Source of the DNA: an uncultured Kocuria sp.
Lineage (GTDB): Bacteria > Actinomycetota > Actinomycetes > Actinomycetales > Micrococcaceae
Length of the DNA stretch: 64,000 nucleotides
Direction: 5' to 3'
Assembly: GCF_947500125.1 (NCBI RefSeq)
Contig: NZ_CANMRA010000017.1
Location: 26,211 to 90,210, forward strand
Shown here: positions 1 to 8,003 of the stretch, piece after piece
Layout: each line of letters opens with the position of its first letter
Numbering within the stretch: position 1 is the stretch's first letter
Translations under genes and position numbers: made by a program
The notes under the pieces: generated by a model
What the model was told of the DNA's origin: nothing
What the model saw: the letters and a program-made list of their open reading frames with translations, nothing else
The model's database searches: none

Positions 1-61
1 CGCACTCCTCGGGGACCGGGCCGTGGCCGGCGTCGGCCGGGGTGTTCTGGTGGGGGTTCAT
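1..61 (-). CDS. N-terminal fragment of a gene running off the window
   Basis: An ATG at 61 on the minus strand opens a frame (MNPHQNTPADAGHGPVPEEC) that is still open at the window edge. A purine-rich GGAGAGAG ribosome-binding site lies about 6-13 nt before the ATG. The polar, proline-rich start is typical of a cytoplasmic tail before a transporter or enzyme, but the fragment is too short to assign. It would be the next gene downstream of the TIM-barrel enzyme, in the same direction. Confidence 0.5.
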   Translation of the reverse strand, partial: MNPHQNTPADAGHGPVPEEC

Positions 62-109
62 GCTGCGTCTCTCTCCGGTGTCCGTGGGTCGGTGGGTGTC
101 AGGGGTGGC

Positions 110-193
110 TCAGTGGCCGTCCGCGTCCGGGTGCACGGGGGTGCCCGGGTCGGCGACGTCCCCGGCCGTGGTGGTGCGGGCGGTGCTGCTCAT
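110..193 (-). CDS. Tiny ORF coupled to the TIM-barrel gene (tentative)
   Basis: The ATG overlaps the TGA of the upstream TIM-barrel gene as ATGA and opens 27 codons (begins MSSTARTTTAGDV). The arrangement is what translational coupling looks like, but the peptide is low-complexity, has no recognisable motif, and could be a chance frame in GC-rich DNA. Confidence 0.15.
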   Translation of the reverse strand: MSSTARTTTAGDVADPGTPVHPDADGH

Positions 194-1032
194 GCGGTGT
201 CCCCCGGGCGGCCGGCGCGGGCGAGCACGGCCTGCGCGGCGTCGTGGAGGCGACGGGCCCAGCCCTGTTCACCGAGCTCGGCCAGGTGCCGCTCCGAGGG
301 GGTCTCCACGCTCACGGGCACGTCCGGCGGGAGCGCGGCCACGAGCGCCGGGAGGTCGAGCTCCCCCTCCCCCGGGATGCCGCGCTCGGCGCGGGACTCG
401 TGCACGAGGTCCTCCCGGGTGGCGGGGCGCCGCGCCGGGCCGTCGCACAGCTGGAGCATCTCGACGACGCCCGCGTGCTCACGCAGCTGCTCGGACGTCC
501 CCCCGCCGCGGTGGAAGTGCAGGGCGTCCAGCACGATCCGGCAGCCGGCCCGCCGGGCGAGCTCCGCGGCGGCGGGCACGGAGCGGACCGCCTGGTAGGA
601 GATCGGCTCGAGGGTCGGGACGACGCCGAAGGCGCGGCCGTCCTCGGTCATCCGGGCCAGGGTGTCAGCGGCGCGAGCGGTGTCCTCGTCCGCGCAGGCC
701 ACGGTCAGGGACGTGGCGCCCAGCGCCTGCCCGGCCTCCATCATCCGCAGCCAGGCCTCGCGCTGATCGGTCCCGTCGAGGAGCAGGAACTCGATGTCGC
801 GCACCACGACCCCGGTGTCCCGCAGGCGGGCCAGGGTGGCCAGCAGCAGGGGCGAGCCCGGCGAGAGGTCGTAGGGGCGCTCGGCCGGGGTCACCGGGCG
901 CACGCGCACCCCGATGAAGTCGAAGCCGGCCCCTGCGGCGACCAGCACCAGGTCCGGCGGGGCGGTGCCGACGAGGGAGAGCTGGGCCAGGCCGAGTCGG
1001 GGCCGGCCGGCGGGGGCCGCGGCGCCGGTCAT
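190..1032 (-). CDS. TIM-barrel sugar-phosphate isomerase/epimerase-like enzyme (xylose isomerase-like/AP-endonuclease 2 fold)
   Basis: This 280-residue protein has the alternating beta/alpha pattern of the AP-endonuclease-2 family: LGLAQLSLVG at the N-terminus, FDFIGVRVRP, DIEFLLLDG, then VVPTLEPISY (a family metal-ligand Glu), IVLDALHFHRGGG (Asp and His) and GEGELDLPALV near the end. Members isomerise or dehydrate keto-sugars and hydroxy-acids using a divalent metal. The same fold and length are found in AsbF-type 3-dehydroshikimate dehydratases. Because the window also holds a quinate/shikimate dehydrogenase and a carboxylate importer, that activity is an attractive but unproven guess. The start overlaps the stop of a small upstream ORF (ATGA). 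A dyad 258-280 bp upstream may control it. Confidence 0.75.
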   Translation of the reverse strand: MTGAAAPAGRPRLGLAQLSLVGTAPPDLVLVAAGAGFDFIGVRVRPVTPAERPYDLSPGSPLLLATLARLRDTGVVVRDIEFLLLDGTDQREAWLRMMEAGQALGATSLTVACADEDTARAADTLARMTEDGRAFGVVPTLEPISYQAVRSVPAAAELARRAGCRIVLDALHFHRGGGTSEQLREHAGVVEMLQLCDGPARRPATREDLVHESRAERGIPGEGELDLPALVAALPPDVPVSVETPSERHLAELGEQGWARRLHDAAQAVLARAGRPGDTA

Positions 1033-1169
1033 CGTGCCGCCCCGGTCCCCGGCGCCGGGCGGTGCCGGTCGTCCGGGGTGCGTCCGGGCCGCGCAGCGCC
1101 GGGGTCCGGGACGGACGCCTCCGGAACGGGCGGGGCCGCGCAGCGGCTCGTGGTGTCGATGGCGCCCAC
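1029..1169 (-). CDS. Possible 46-residue upstream ORF
   Basis: A GTG preceded by GGAAGGAA opens 46 codons (starts VGAIDTTSRCAAPP) and its TGA overlaps the ATG of the TIM-barrel gene. The ribosome-binding site is better than that of the downstream gene, and third positions are strongly G/C. It may be a leader peptide that couples translation. The proline/arginine-rich tail matches no family I know. Confidence 0.25.
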   Translation of the reverse strand: MGAIDTTSRCAAPPVPEASVPDPGAARPGRTPDDRHRPAPGTGAAR

Positions 1170-1289
1170 GGGAGTGTTCCTTCCGGAGTCGGGGTGAGGG
1201 GTGCCCGCGCGGCCTGGGCCGACGTGATGCGGGGCACTCCTGACTCTCCCATCAGCACTGTGCCCCGTCCAACACAGAATTGGTCAATC

Positions 1290-1312
1290 ACTGTGTGCTC
1301 AGAACACACAGT
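1290..1312. promoter_or_regulatory. Perfect dyad, candidate LysR operator
   Basis: ACTGTGTG and CACACAGT form a perfect 8-bp inverted repeat around a 7-bp spacer, in a stretch of lower GC than its surroundings. It lies between the LysR gene and the TIM-barrel gene, upstream of the latter. The inner bases fit the T-N11-A geometry of LysR-family boxes. A partly similar AACACAGA half-site lies just to the left. Confidence 0.5.
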
Positions 1313-1329
1313 CTGGTTCCGGGCCGGTG

Positions 1330-2226
1330 TCAGTCCCCGGGTGTGGGCAGGACCTCCAGCGCCACGTCGAGCACCGCCCCGAGCACCCGGGAGGTGTTGC
1401 CGGCGGCCCACGCGAGAGCGTGGTCGTGGAAGCGCGGTGTCCCGGCGAGCGGCCGGAAGACCGAGCCGGCCGGCACGACGCCGGCCACGCCCTCGGTCAC
1501 GATGCTCACGCCCACACCCGCCGAGACCAGGGTCATCATGATGAACGGGTCCGGCACCTCCTGGACCACGCGCGGGCGGAAGCCGCTGGCCGTGCAGGCG
1601 CGCAGGGCGCTGTCGTTGAGGGCGGAGCCCGAGAGGAGGGGCATGGTGATGAACGCCTCCTCGGCCAGCTCGCGGAGGTCCACGGCCGCACGCTCCGCGA
1701 GCCGGTGGTCGCTCGGCAGCACGACCCCCAGCCGCTCGCGGGCGATGCGTCGCGTCGCGACCGCTCCAGGGTTCAGCGGCAGCCCCACGAAGGCGAGGTC
1801 GAGCGTCCCGGCGACCAGGCGGTCGACCGCCTCTCCGGACATGACCCGCCCGACCAGGTGGAGCGAGATGTTGGGGTGCCGCTGGCGCAGAGCCCGTGCC
1901 AGCGGGGGCAGGGTGAGGTGGTTGAGGGCTCCGGAGAAGCCGATCGAGACCCGCCCGTAGACGCTGCCCGGCGCCGAGGTCGGAGCCTTCCGGGCCAGGC
2001 CGACCTCGTCGAGGATCCGGTAGGCGTGCGGGAGCAGGGCGCGGCCGGCGGCGGTGAGGTCCACGCTGCGGGTGCTGCGCTCGAACAGCTCGGCGCCCAC
2101 GTCCTTCTCGAGCTTGCGGATCGTCTGGCTCAGGGGCGACTGCGCCATCCGCAGCCGGGTGGCGGCACGGCCGAAGTGCAGCTCCTCGGCCACGGCGACG
2201 AACGCCTCCAGCCACCTGATCTCCAT
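1330..2226 (-). CDS. LysR-family transcriptional regulator
   Basis: The protein has 298 residues, normal for LysR. An N-terminal winged helix-turn-helix (about residues 1-60; LHFGRAATRLRMAQSPLSQTI, with the SQ-helix and LEKDVGAELFERS wing) precedes a periplasmic-binding-protein-like effector domain (VSIGFSGAL, LDLAFVGLPL, GVGVSIVTEG). It is encoded after tctA in the same direction but behind a strong hairpin, so it is probably transcribed separately. Likely targets are the TIM-barrel gene and perhaps the transporter. An aromatic or carboxylic-acid effector is expected from the neighbours; the sequence does not show which. Confidence 0.9.
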   Translation of the reverse strand: MEIRWLEAFVAVAEELHFGRAATRLRMAQSPLSQTIRKLEKDVGAELFERSTRSVDLTAAGRALLPHAYRILDEVGLARKAPTSAPGSVYGRVSIGFSGALNHLTLPPLARALRQRHPNISLHLVGRVMSGEAVDRLVAGTLDLAFVGLPLNPGAVATRRIARERLGVVLPSDHRLAERAAVDLRELAEEAFITMPLLSGSALNDSALRACTASGFRPRVVQEVPDPFIMMTLVSAGVGVSIVTEGVAGVVPAGSVFRPLAGTPRFHDHALAWAAGNTSRVLGAVLDVALEVLPTPGD

Positions 2227-2278
2227 GGTCCGCCACTGTACGACGTCCGGTCGGGGAGAAAACCTCCTGCCGGGTTCC

Positions 2279-2312
2279 GGGAGGAGGCGCCGGTGGCCCG
2301 GCGCCTCCTCCC
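2279..2312 (-). terminator. Strong hairpin after tctA
   Basis: A perfect 15-bp stem (GGGAGGAGGCGCCGG and its complement) with a 4-nt loop lies 20 nt beyond the tctA stop. No U-run follows, as is common in actinobacteria. It separates the transporter operon from the LysR gene. Confidence 0.7.
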
Positions 2313-2331
2313 GCGGCGGGCGGGACGGTGC

Positions 2332-3834
2332 TCAGACCTGGGTGATCTCGTCGTCCGGACGGGTGGTGCGGCGGCCGCGATGAGCCCGCCACAGCGGCAC
2401 GGCCAGGGAGATCACCGCGAGCACCAGCAGCACGAACGGGATCGGCTCCAGGGCCCAGGCGAAGGTCCCTCCGGACTGGATCATTGCCAACCGGTAGTTG
2501 TCCTCGGCCAGGGGGCCGATGATGACCCCGATCAGGAACGGCGCGACCGGGTAGCCGCCCTTGGTCATGAGATAGCCCAGGACGCCGGCGATCAGCATCA
2601 CGAACACGTCGAAGGGATTCGTGCGCACGGCGTACGCGCCGATGATCGACAGGACGAGCACGACCGGCCACAGCAGCATCGGCGGGATCCGGATGACCTG
2701 CGCCCACGCCCTGATCCCCACGGCCCCCACGAGCAGCAGAAAGGCGAACCCGAGGAAGATCGCGATGAACGACCCGTAGACCAGCTCCGGATCGGACTCG
2801 AACAGCTGCGGGCCCGGCCGCAGGCCCTGCACGAGCAGCGCCCCGATCAGCACGGCCGCGGCGGTGTTGCCGGGGATGCCGAGGGTCAGCGTCGGGACGA
2901 GACCGCCGACCTGGGCCGAGTTGTTGGCCGATTCCGCCGCGGCCACGCCGCGGGGCTCGCCCTTGCCGAAGTTCTCCTTGCCGTGCCGGGCGAAGCGACG
3001 GGTCTCGTTGTAGGCCACGTAGCCCCCGATGTCACCGCCGACCCCGGGCAGCGCGCCGATGAAGAAACCGGCCACGGAGGAGGCGACGGTCGTGGGCGCG
3101 ATGGAGCGCAGCACCTTCTTCCCCAGCCGGAAGCTGCCCATCGAGGAGACGTGCTCGGTGCCGTGCATGCGCTCGATCTGCACGAAGGCCTCGGCGGCCC
3201 CGAACAGCCCCACGAGCAGCGGGATCAGCTCCACGCCACCGGTCAGCTCCGGGGTGCCGAAGGTGAACCGGCTGGCCCCGGAGATGCTGTCCAGCCCGAC
3301 CATGGCCACGAGCACGCCCAGCGCGGCGCTGAGCACGCCCTTGACCAGGGAGTCCTCGCCCAGGGACGCGATGATGGTCAGCGCCACCACCGCCAGCGCG
3401 AAGTACTCGGCCGGCCCGAAGGTCAGCGCGAACTCCGCCACCGCGGGCGCGGAGAAGATGAGCATGACCGTGGCGATGAGGCCGCCGACCACCGAGGCCA
3501 CCAGGGACACGGCCAGGCCCAGCCCGGCCTGCCCCTTCTGCGCCATGGGGTATCCGTCCAGGACGGTGGCCGCCGAGGCCGGTGTGCCCGGGGTCCGCAG
3601 CAGGATGGCCGGGATCGACCCGGCGTAGCAGGCACCGTTGTAGATGCCCAGCAGGAGCACCAGGCCGGGGAGCGGGTCCAGGGTGAAGGTGAACGGCAGG
3701 AAGATCGCGATCCCCACGGTCGCCGAGAGCCCGGGCATGGCACCGATCAGCACCCCCAGGAGGATCCCGAGCGGAATGAGGACCAGGACGGTGGGATCGA
3801 GGACGGCCTCGAACCCGGAGAACCATGCGGTCAT
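2332..3834 (-). CDS. tctA: Tripartite tricarboxylate transporter, large membrane subunit TctA
   Basis: This 500-residue integral membrane protein has about 11-12 hydrophobic segments and the TctA signatures: the PGLSATVGIAIFLPFTF segment near residue 40, GIYNGACYAGSIPAILLRTPG, and a repeat of that pattern (ALPGVGGDIGG, LTLGIPGNTAAAVLIGALL) in the second half. TctA forms the permease of the binding-protein-dependent, ion-driven TTT family that imports citrate and other carboxylates, including aromatic acids. I take the ATG at 3834 as the start because it overlaps the tctB stop (ATGA) and begins right before the first membrane segment. A longer reading upstream is an artefact of the tctB gene in another frame. 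Confidence 0.95.
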   Translation of the reverse strand: MTAWFSGFEAVLDPTVLVLIPLGILLGVLIGAMPGLSATVGIAIFLPFTFTLDPLPGLVLLLGIYNGACYAGSIPAILLRTPGTPASAATVLDGYPMAQKGQAGLGLAVSLVASVVGGLIATVMLIFSAPAVAEFALTFGPAEYFALAVVALTIIASLGEDSLVKGVLSAALGVLVAMVGLDSISGASRFTFGTPELTGGVELIPLLVGLFGAAEAFVQIERMHGTEHVSSMGSFRLGKKVLRSIAPTTVASSVAGFFIGALPGVGGDIGGYVAYNETRRFARHGKENFGKGEPRGVAAAESANNSAQVGGLVPTLTLGIPGNTAAAVLIGALLVQGLRPGPQLFESDPELVYGSFIAIFLGFAFLLLVGAVGIRAWAQVIRIPPMLLWPVVLVLSIIGAYAVRTNPFDVFVMLIAGVLGYLMTKGGYPVAPFLIGVIIGPLAEDNYRLAMIQSGGTFAWALEPIPFVLLVLAVISLAVPLWRAHRGRRTTRPDDEITQV

Positions 3835-4286
3835 ATCGGCAACCCTCCCCACCCTGCCGTCGGCAGGGGAACGTCGAGCACGCTGCGGAACAGGTAGAAC
3901 AGCCCCAGCGACACTCCCAGCGGCATGAGGACCAGCGTGAGCGGTTTCCGGGCCCCGAGCAGCAGCAGCTCGGCCAGCACGAAGACCACGGTGGTGATCA
4001 CGAAGCCCAGGGTGTCGATGGCCAGGGCGTAGAAGAACAGCAGCGCCGCCGTGCCGAGGACGTGCCAGGCGATGACACCGCGCGGCATCCGCTCCCACTC
4101 CTGGGGCCGCAGCAGCGGCACGAGGGCCAGCACGCCGATCAGCACCGCGAGCATGCGGGGGAAGTAGCCGACCCCCGGGTCGAGGTCCTGGATCGGCGCC
4201 GGCAGCCGGCCGCTGTACACGTACACGAACACGGCCAGTCCCAGCAGCAGCAGACCGGCTATCCGGTCACCCAGTCGGGTGCTCAT
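3831..4286 (-). CDS. tctB: Tripartite tricarboxylate transporter, small membrane subunit TctB
   Basis: The 151-residue protein has four predicted membrane helices (residues about 8-25, 46-60, 72-90, 100-140) and the TctB-type GVGYFPRMLAVLIG segment. It partners TctA in the membrane. It overlaps tctA by 4 nt and follows tctC by 33 nt, so the three are one operon. Confidence 0.92.
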   Translation of the reverse strand: MSTRLGDRIAGLLLLGLAVFVYVYSGRLPAPIQDLDPGVGYFPRMLAVLIGVLALVPLLRPQEWERMPRGVIAWHVLGTAALLFFYALAIDTLGFVITTVVFVLAELLLLGARKPLTLVLMPLGVSLGLFYLFRSVLDVPLPTAGWGGLPI

Positions 4287-4319
4287 GGTCGGCCCCTCCC
4301 TCCGTCGGTCGCCGGCGGA

Positions 4320-5366
4320 TCACTCTGCTTCGGCAACGATGCCCACCTCACGGATCACCTCGCCGTACTGCTCCGACATCTCAGCGAGGTACGCCTCGAA
4401 CTCCTCCGGCGGCAGGTACGACAGGTTCAGGTTCTGCTCCTCCATGGCCTGCTGGAACTCCTCCGACTCGATGGCCGCGTGCAGGCACTCGTCCAGGGCC
4501 TGGACGCGCTCGTCGGGGGTCTCCGCGGGCACGGCGAGACCGAGGTGGGACGACGAGTTCCAGTCGATCCCGAGCTCCTGCAGGGTGGGGGTGTCCGGGA
4601 GGTCCTCGAGACGCTCGTCGGCGGCGACGGCGAGCGGACGCAGCCGGCCCGCCTCCACCTGGGAGACCGCTTCGTTGAGCACCACGGCCGTCATGTCGGC
4701 CTGGCCGCCGATGGTGGCCTGGACGGCCGCCGATCCGCCGTCGAAGGGCAGGTTCCGGAACTGGTCGGGCACTCCCGCGGCAAGCCCCAGCCCCGCCGCG
4801 GCGAGGTGGTAGACCGAGCCGGTACCGCTGGAAGCGGTCGAGATGGTCTCCCCGTTCTCCGCCGCCTCCAGGAGCTCCTCCATGGTCTGGTACGGGGAGT
4901 CGGCCGGCACGAAGTACACGTGCGGGTTGAGGGCGTAGCGCATCACGCCCTTGAGGTCGTCCGGACCGATGTCGGTGAAGCCGAGATCCTGCAGGTAGGC
5001 CACCTCGGTGGCCGTGGCGCCCACGGTGTACCCGTCCGGCTCCGCGTTGGCCGTGGCGGTGAAGCCCACGGCCCCGGCGCTGCCGGTCTGGTTGCTGGCG
5101 ATGACGTCCGTGCCGCACGTCTCCTCGGCCGCCGACGCCATCTGCCGGACACTCACGTCGGTGCTGCCACCGGCGGAGTAGGGAATGATCATCTCGATGG
5201 TGTCCGAGGGGAACGCCTCCTCGCCCCCGCCCCCGCCGCACGCGGTCGTGGCCAGCACACCGACGGCGGCAACGGCAGCGCCGACCGCTCGGAGGGGACG
5301 CCTCCCGCCCACGGGGACGCGTCCACGCGTCGCGCTGTCGGAACCGTGGTTCTGATCCTGTGTCAT
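4320..5366 (-). CDS. tctC: Tripartite tricarboxylate transporter substrate-binding lipoprotein TctC
   Basis: The 348-residue protein starts with a positively charged N-terminus, a hydrophobic segment and a lipobox-like LATTAC, so Cys43 is the likely lipid anchor. The mature part has the Bug/TctC fold marks: DTIEMIIPYSAGGSTDVSVRQ, VGATATEVAYL, GTGSVYHLAA, GQADMTAVVLNEA, and DTPTLQELGI. The protein captures a carboxylate ligand outside the cell for TctAB. The ATG at 5366 has a GGAAG/GAGGAA ribosome-binding site; the frame stays open upstream but lacks a signal peptide in a sensible place. First gene of tctCBA, divergent from the IclR gene. Confidence 0.93.
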   Translation of the reverse strand: MTQDQNHGSDSATRGRVPVGGRRPLRAVGAAVAAVGVLATTACGGGGGEEAFPSDTIEMIIPYSAGGSTDVSVRQMASAAEETCGTDVIASNQTGSAGAVGFTATANAEPDGYTVGATATEVAYLQDLGFTDIGPDDLKGVMRYALNPHVYFVPADSPYQTMEELLEAAENGETISTASSGTGSVYHLAAAGLGLAAGVPDQFRNLPFDGGSAAVQATIGGQADMTAVVLNEAVSQVEAGRLRPLAVAADERLEDLPDTPTLQELGIDWNSSSHLGLAVPAETPDERVQALDECLHAAIESEEFQQAMEEQNLNLSYLPPEEFEAYLAEMSEQYGEVIREVGIVAEAE

Positions 5367-5520
5367 TTCCTCTTCCTTCCAGAACGGGACGGCATCGGTG
5401 CTGACGGGACCACCCGTCCCGCACTCCTCGTCCACTACTTCCACATAATGAAAACGTCTGCTGTTTATTGGAATATCAGCATGAAGTGAGTCACACTGGG
5501 ATGTCAAGGAGGAGGCAGAG
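5367..5520. promoter_or_regulatory. Divergent tctC / IclR control region with IclR-like dyad
   Basis: This 154-bp region drops sharply in GC around 5440-5500. At 5452-5466 it carries AAAC-N7-GTTT, the 4-7-4 geometry of IclR-family operators, flanked by TTCC (5439) and GGAA (5470). It is the natural place for the adjacent IclR protein to control both itself and tctCBA. Confidence 0.5.
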
Positions 5521-6282
5521 ATGGCGACAGAAGGTTCAGGGACCGTGGGCAAGGCCCTGGGGGTGCTCACCCTGCTGGGAGAGCACCCGCACGGGGCGAC
5601 CGCCGCCGAGATCGCGGAGGAGGTCGACTATCCCTTCAGCACGGTGTACCGGTTGCTGACCACGCTGGTGCGCACCGGGTTCGCGGCCTACGACGCCCGC
5701 GAGAAGCGCTACCAGCTGGGCCTGCGGGTCTACCAGCTGGGGCAGAAGGTCGCCAGCGCCCACGGGTTCGAAGGGGCGGCGCTGCCGGTCCTGCAGCGGC
5801 TGACCGAGGTCACCGGGGAGAGCTCGGTGCTGCACGTGCGGGACGGCGACCACAGCCTGACGGTCCACAAGGTCGACGGGCCGCAGTTCCGCACCACCAC
5901 CGACCCCGGGGACCTCAGCCCGTTGCACACCACCGCCTCGGGCAAGGTCCTGCTGGCCTTCGCCGACCGCGCGACCCGGGAGCACCTGCTGGCCACCCTC
6001 GAGCTGACCCCGCGCACCGAGCACTCCATCACCGACCGCGAGGAGCTCGCCCGGCAGGTGGAGCAGATCCGGGCCCAGGGGTGGGCCGGGCAGTCCGAGG
6101 AGAACGACATCGGCATGGTCGCCGTCGCCGCCCCGGTCCTGTCGGGCTCCAACCGGCTGATCGCGGCGGTCACCCTGGCCGCCCCGAAGTTCCGCGCCGA
6201 TCTCGAGGACCTGCGCCGGCACCTGGCCCCCTTGCAGGACGCCACCGCCGAGCTCAGCGTGAAGCTGCCCCAACGACCGTGA
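5521..6282 (+). CDS. IclR-family transcriptional regulator
   Basis: A 253-residue IclR protein. The winged HTH spans about residues 9-70 (VGKALGVLTLLGEHP, TAAEIAEEVDYPFSTVYRLLTTL), and the effector domain follows with LHTTASGKVLLAF and the C-terminal ENDIGMVAVAAPVL segment. AGGAGGCAGAG just upstream gives a good ribosome-binding site. IclR regulators commonly control aromatic and hydroaromatic acid catabolism. Placed between tctCBA and the quinate/shikimate dehydrogenase, it probably senses that acid or a product. Confidence 0.92.
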   Translation: MATEGSGTVGKALGVLTLLGEHPHGATAAEIAEEVDYPFSTVYRLLTTLVRTGFAAYDAREKRYQLGLRVYQLGQKVASAHGFEGAALPVLQRLTEVTGESSVLHVRDGDHSLTVHKVDGPQFRTTTDPGDLSPLHTTASGKVLLAFADRATREHLLATLELTPRTEHSITDREELARQVEQIRAQGWAGQSEENDIGMVAVAAPVLSGSNRLIAAVTLAAPKFRADLEDLRRHLAPLQDATAELSVKLPQRP

Positions 6283-6367
6283 CCGGCCCCGCCCCTGCGC
6301 GGATGCCCACCACCCACCCCAGCAGCCACCGGCAGGGCAGTCCCTGCCCCGTTTCTAGAGGAGTTCC

Positions 6368-7243
6368 ATGAGCACCCCGTCCGAGTCCTACCTGGTGGGC
6401 CTGATCGGTGAGGGCATCACCGCCAGCCTCTCCCCCGCCATGCACGAGGCGGAGGCCCGCCGGCACGGGCTGCACTACCTCTACCGGCCCATCGACCTGG
6501 AGGTCATCGACCGCCCCGCCACCGATGTGGGCGAGCTCCTGCGAGCGGGGCGGGACCTGGGCTTCAACGCCTTCAACATCACCCATCCCTGCAAGCAGCT
6601 GGTCCTGGAGCACCTGGACGAGGTCAGTCCGGCGGCGCGAGCACTGCGGGCCGTCAACACCGTGCTGATCCGGAACGGGCAGTTCATCGGCCACAACACC
6701 GACCAGTCCGGCTTCGCCGCCGGGCTGACCACTCAGCTGCCGGATGCGTCCAAGGAGCAGGTCGTGCAGATCGGCACCGGCGGGGCCGGCTCAGCAGTGG
6801 CCGCCGCCCTCCTCTCCAGCGGGACCCGCACGCTGCACCTGTTCGACATGGACCCGGAACGGGCAGCGGAACGAGCCGCAGCCATGACGGCGCTGTTCCC
6901 CGGCCAACGGGTCCACGCCGCCACCGCGGAGGAGCTGCCCGACCTCATCGGCGCCGCCGACGGTGTCGTCAACGCCACGCCCGTCGGCATGCACCATCAC
7001 CCCGGGACCCCCTTCGACACCGATCTGCTCACCGGCTCGCAGTGGGTCGCCGATGTCATCTACCTCCCCGTGGACACGCAGCTCATCGTCGCGGCCCGCG
7101 CCGCCGGCTGCCAGGTCCTCGACGGCGGGCACATGGCCGTGGGCCAGGCCGTCGACGCCTTCCGGCTGATCACCGGCGTGGAGCCCGACCGGGCACGGAT
7201 GCGGGCGCACTTCCTCGAGCTCGTCGCCGCCCGGCGGAACTGA
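6368..7243 (+). CDS. qsuD: Quinate/shikimate dehydrogenase, NAD-type (QsuD-like)
   Basis: The 291-residue protein aligns by eye with catabolic QsuD-type enzymes: GLIGEGITASLSPAMHEAEA (substrate Ser residues), NITHPCKQLVLEHLDEVS with the catalytic Lys, NTDQSGF with the catalytic Asp, and a Rossmann GTGGAGSAVA loop. The second strand ends in FDMDPERA; an acidic residue here favours NAD, whereas biosynthetic AroE enzymes carry an NRT-type NADP pocket. NITHPCKQ has Cys where Tyr is usual. The enzyme would oxidise quinate or shikimate to the 3-dehydro acid. A TTTCTAGAGGAGTTCC leader gives a strong ribosome-binding site 85 nt after the IclR gene. Confidence 0.88.
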   Translation: MSTPSESYLVGLIGEGITASLSPAMHEAEARRHGLHYLYRPIDLEVIDRPATDVGELLRAGRDLGFNAFNITHPCKQLVLEHLDEVSPAARALRAVNTVLIRNGQFIGHNTDQSGFAAGLTTQLPDASKEQVVQIGTGGAGSAVAAALLSSGTRTLHLFDMDPERAAERAAAMTALFPGQRVHAATAEELPDLIGAADGVVNATPVGMHHHPGTPFDTDLLTGSQWVADVIYLPVDTQLIVAARAAGCQVLDGGHMAVGQAVDAFRLITGVEPDRARMRAHFLELVAARRN

Positions 7244-7297
7244 CCGCGCGGACCGTGTTCCCGCGGGGCCGCGGGGCCCGCCCGGTGCCCGCAGGAC

Positions 7298-7993
7298 TCA
7301 CAGGAGCGGCCAGGGGATCCGGCGGCCGGTGACGTCCACCGGCAGGACCGCCTCGTCGAGCAGCCGGCGCACCCGCCGCCGCAGCGCGGCCACCTCCGTG
7401 GCGTCGAGGAGGTCGGTGAGCTCGGCGGGGACGTCGTCGGCCAGAGGGGCGATGTCGCGGAGCAGGTCCTCGGGCACGGGCTCGCCGGAGAAGTCCCAGA
7501 CGACGGTCCGCAGCTTGAACGCCGCCGCGAAGCACAGCCCGTGGTCGATCCCCCAGATCCGGCCGTCGGCCCCCCGCAGCACGTGGCCTCCCTTGCGGTC
7601 GGCGTTGTTGGCCACGAGGTCGAACAGCGCGATCCGGCGCAGGGCGTCGTGGGTGTCCGGGGCGGCGTCGTAGAGGGTGAAGTAGTGCTGCCGCGGGTCG
7701 TGCTCCACGAACCGCTGCAGGGACCCCGCCCCGAACGGGCCGTCCTGGCGCAGGACGGTGGGCGGGACGATGCCCCAGCCCAGGAACTCGCTCAGCACGT
7801 ACGCGGCGCGCTCCCGCCGGTGCAGCCCCGGGCGGAAGTCGATCAGCGGCCGCTCGCCCTCCAGGGGCTTGTAGATCCCCCAGGCCGTCTCCTCCTCGAG
7901 CGTGACCTCGACGAGCAGCGCCGAGTTGCTGCTCTCCCGGATCAGTCCGAGGAGCTCGATCCGGCCCTCCGTCAGGAGCACGAGCTCGCCCAT
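7298..7993 (-). CDS. SCO1664-family protein (phosphatidylinositol kinase-like fold)
   Basis: The 231-residue protein matches the actinobacterial SCO1664 family: GIYKPLEGERPLIDF (nucleotide-lysine region), RRERAAYVLSEFLGWGIVPPTV, LFDLVANNADRKGGHVL (catalytic-loop N/D region) and IWGIDHGLCFA (metal-binding D). These are kinase-like residues, but no reaction is established. It lies 10 nt after the phosphatase gene in the same direction. In many actinobacteria a DUF3090 gene sits between the two; here it is missing. Confidence 0.85.
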   Translation of the reverse strand: MGELVLLTEGRIELLGLIRESSNSALLVEVTLEEETAWGIYKPLEGERPLIDFRPGLHRRERAAYVLSEFLGWGIVPPTVLRQDGPFGAGSLQRFVEHDPRQHYFTLYDAAPDTHDALRRIALFDLVANNADRKGGHVLRGADGRIWGIDHGLCFAAAFKLRTVVWDFSGEPVPEDLLRDIAPLADDVPAELTDLLDATEVAALRRRVRRLLDEAVLPVDVTGRRIPWPLL

Positions 7994-8003
7994 CAGCGTC
8001 CGC

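Noticed and set aside
1327..3897. Very long open frame opposite tctAB and LysR
   Set aside because: Gln/Arg/Gly/His-rich low-complexity translation with no motif; it is the mirror of real genes in GC-rich DNA.
3835..4098. N-terminal extension of TctA
   Set aside because: It reads tctB in another frame; TctA family length and the ATGA overlap support the start at 3834.
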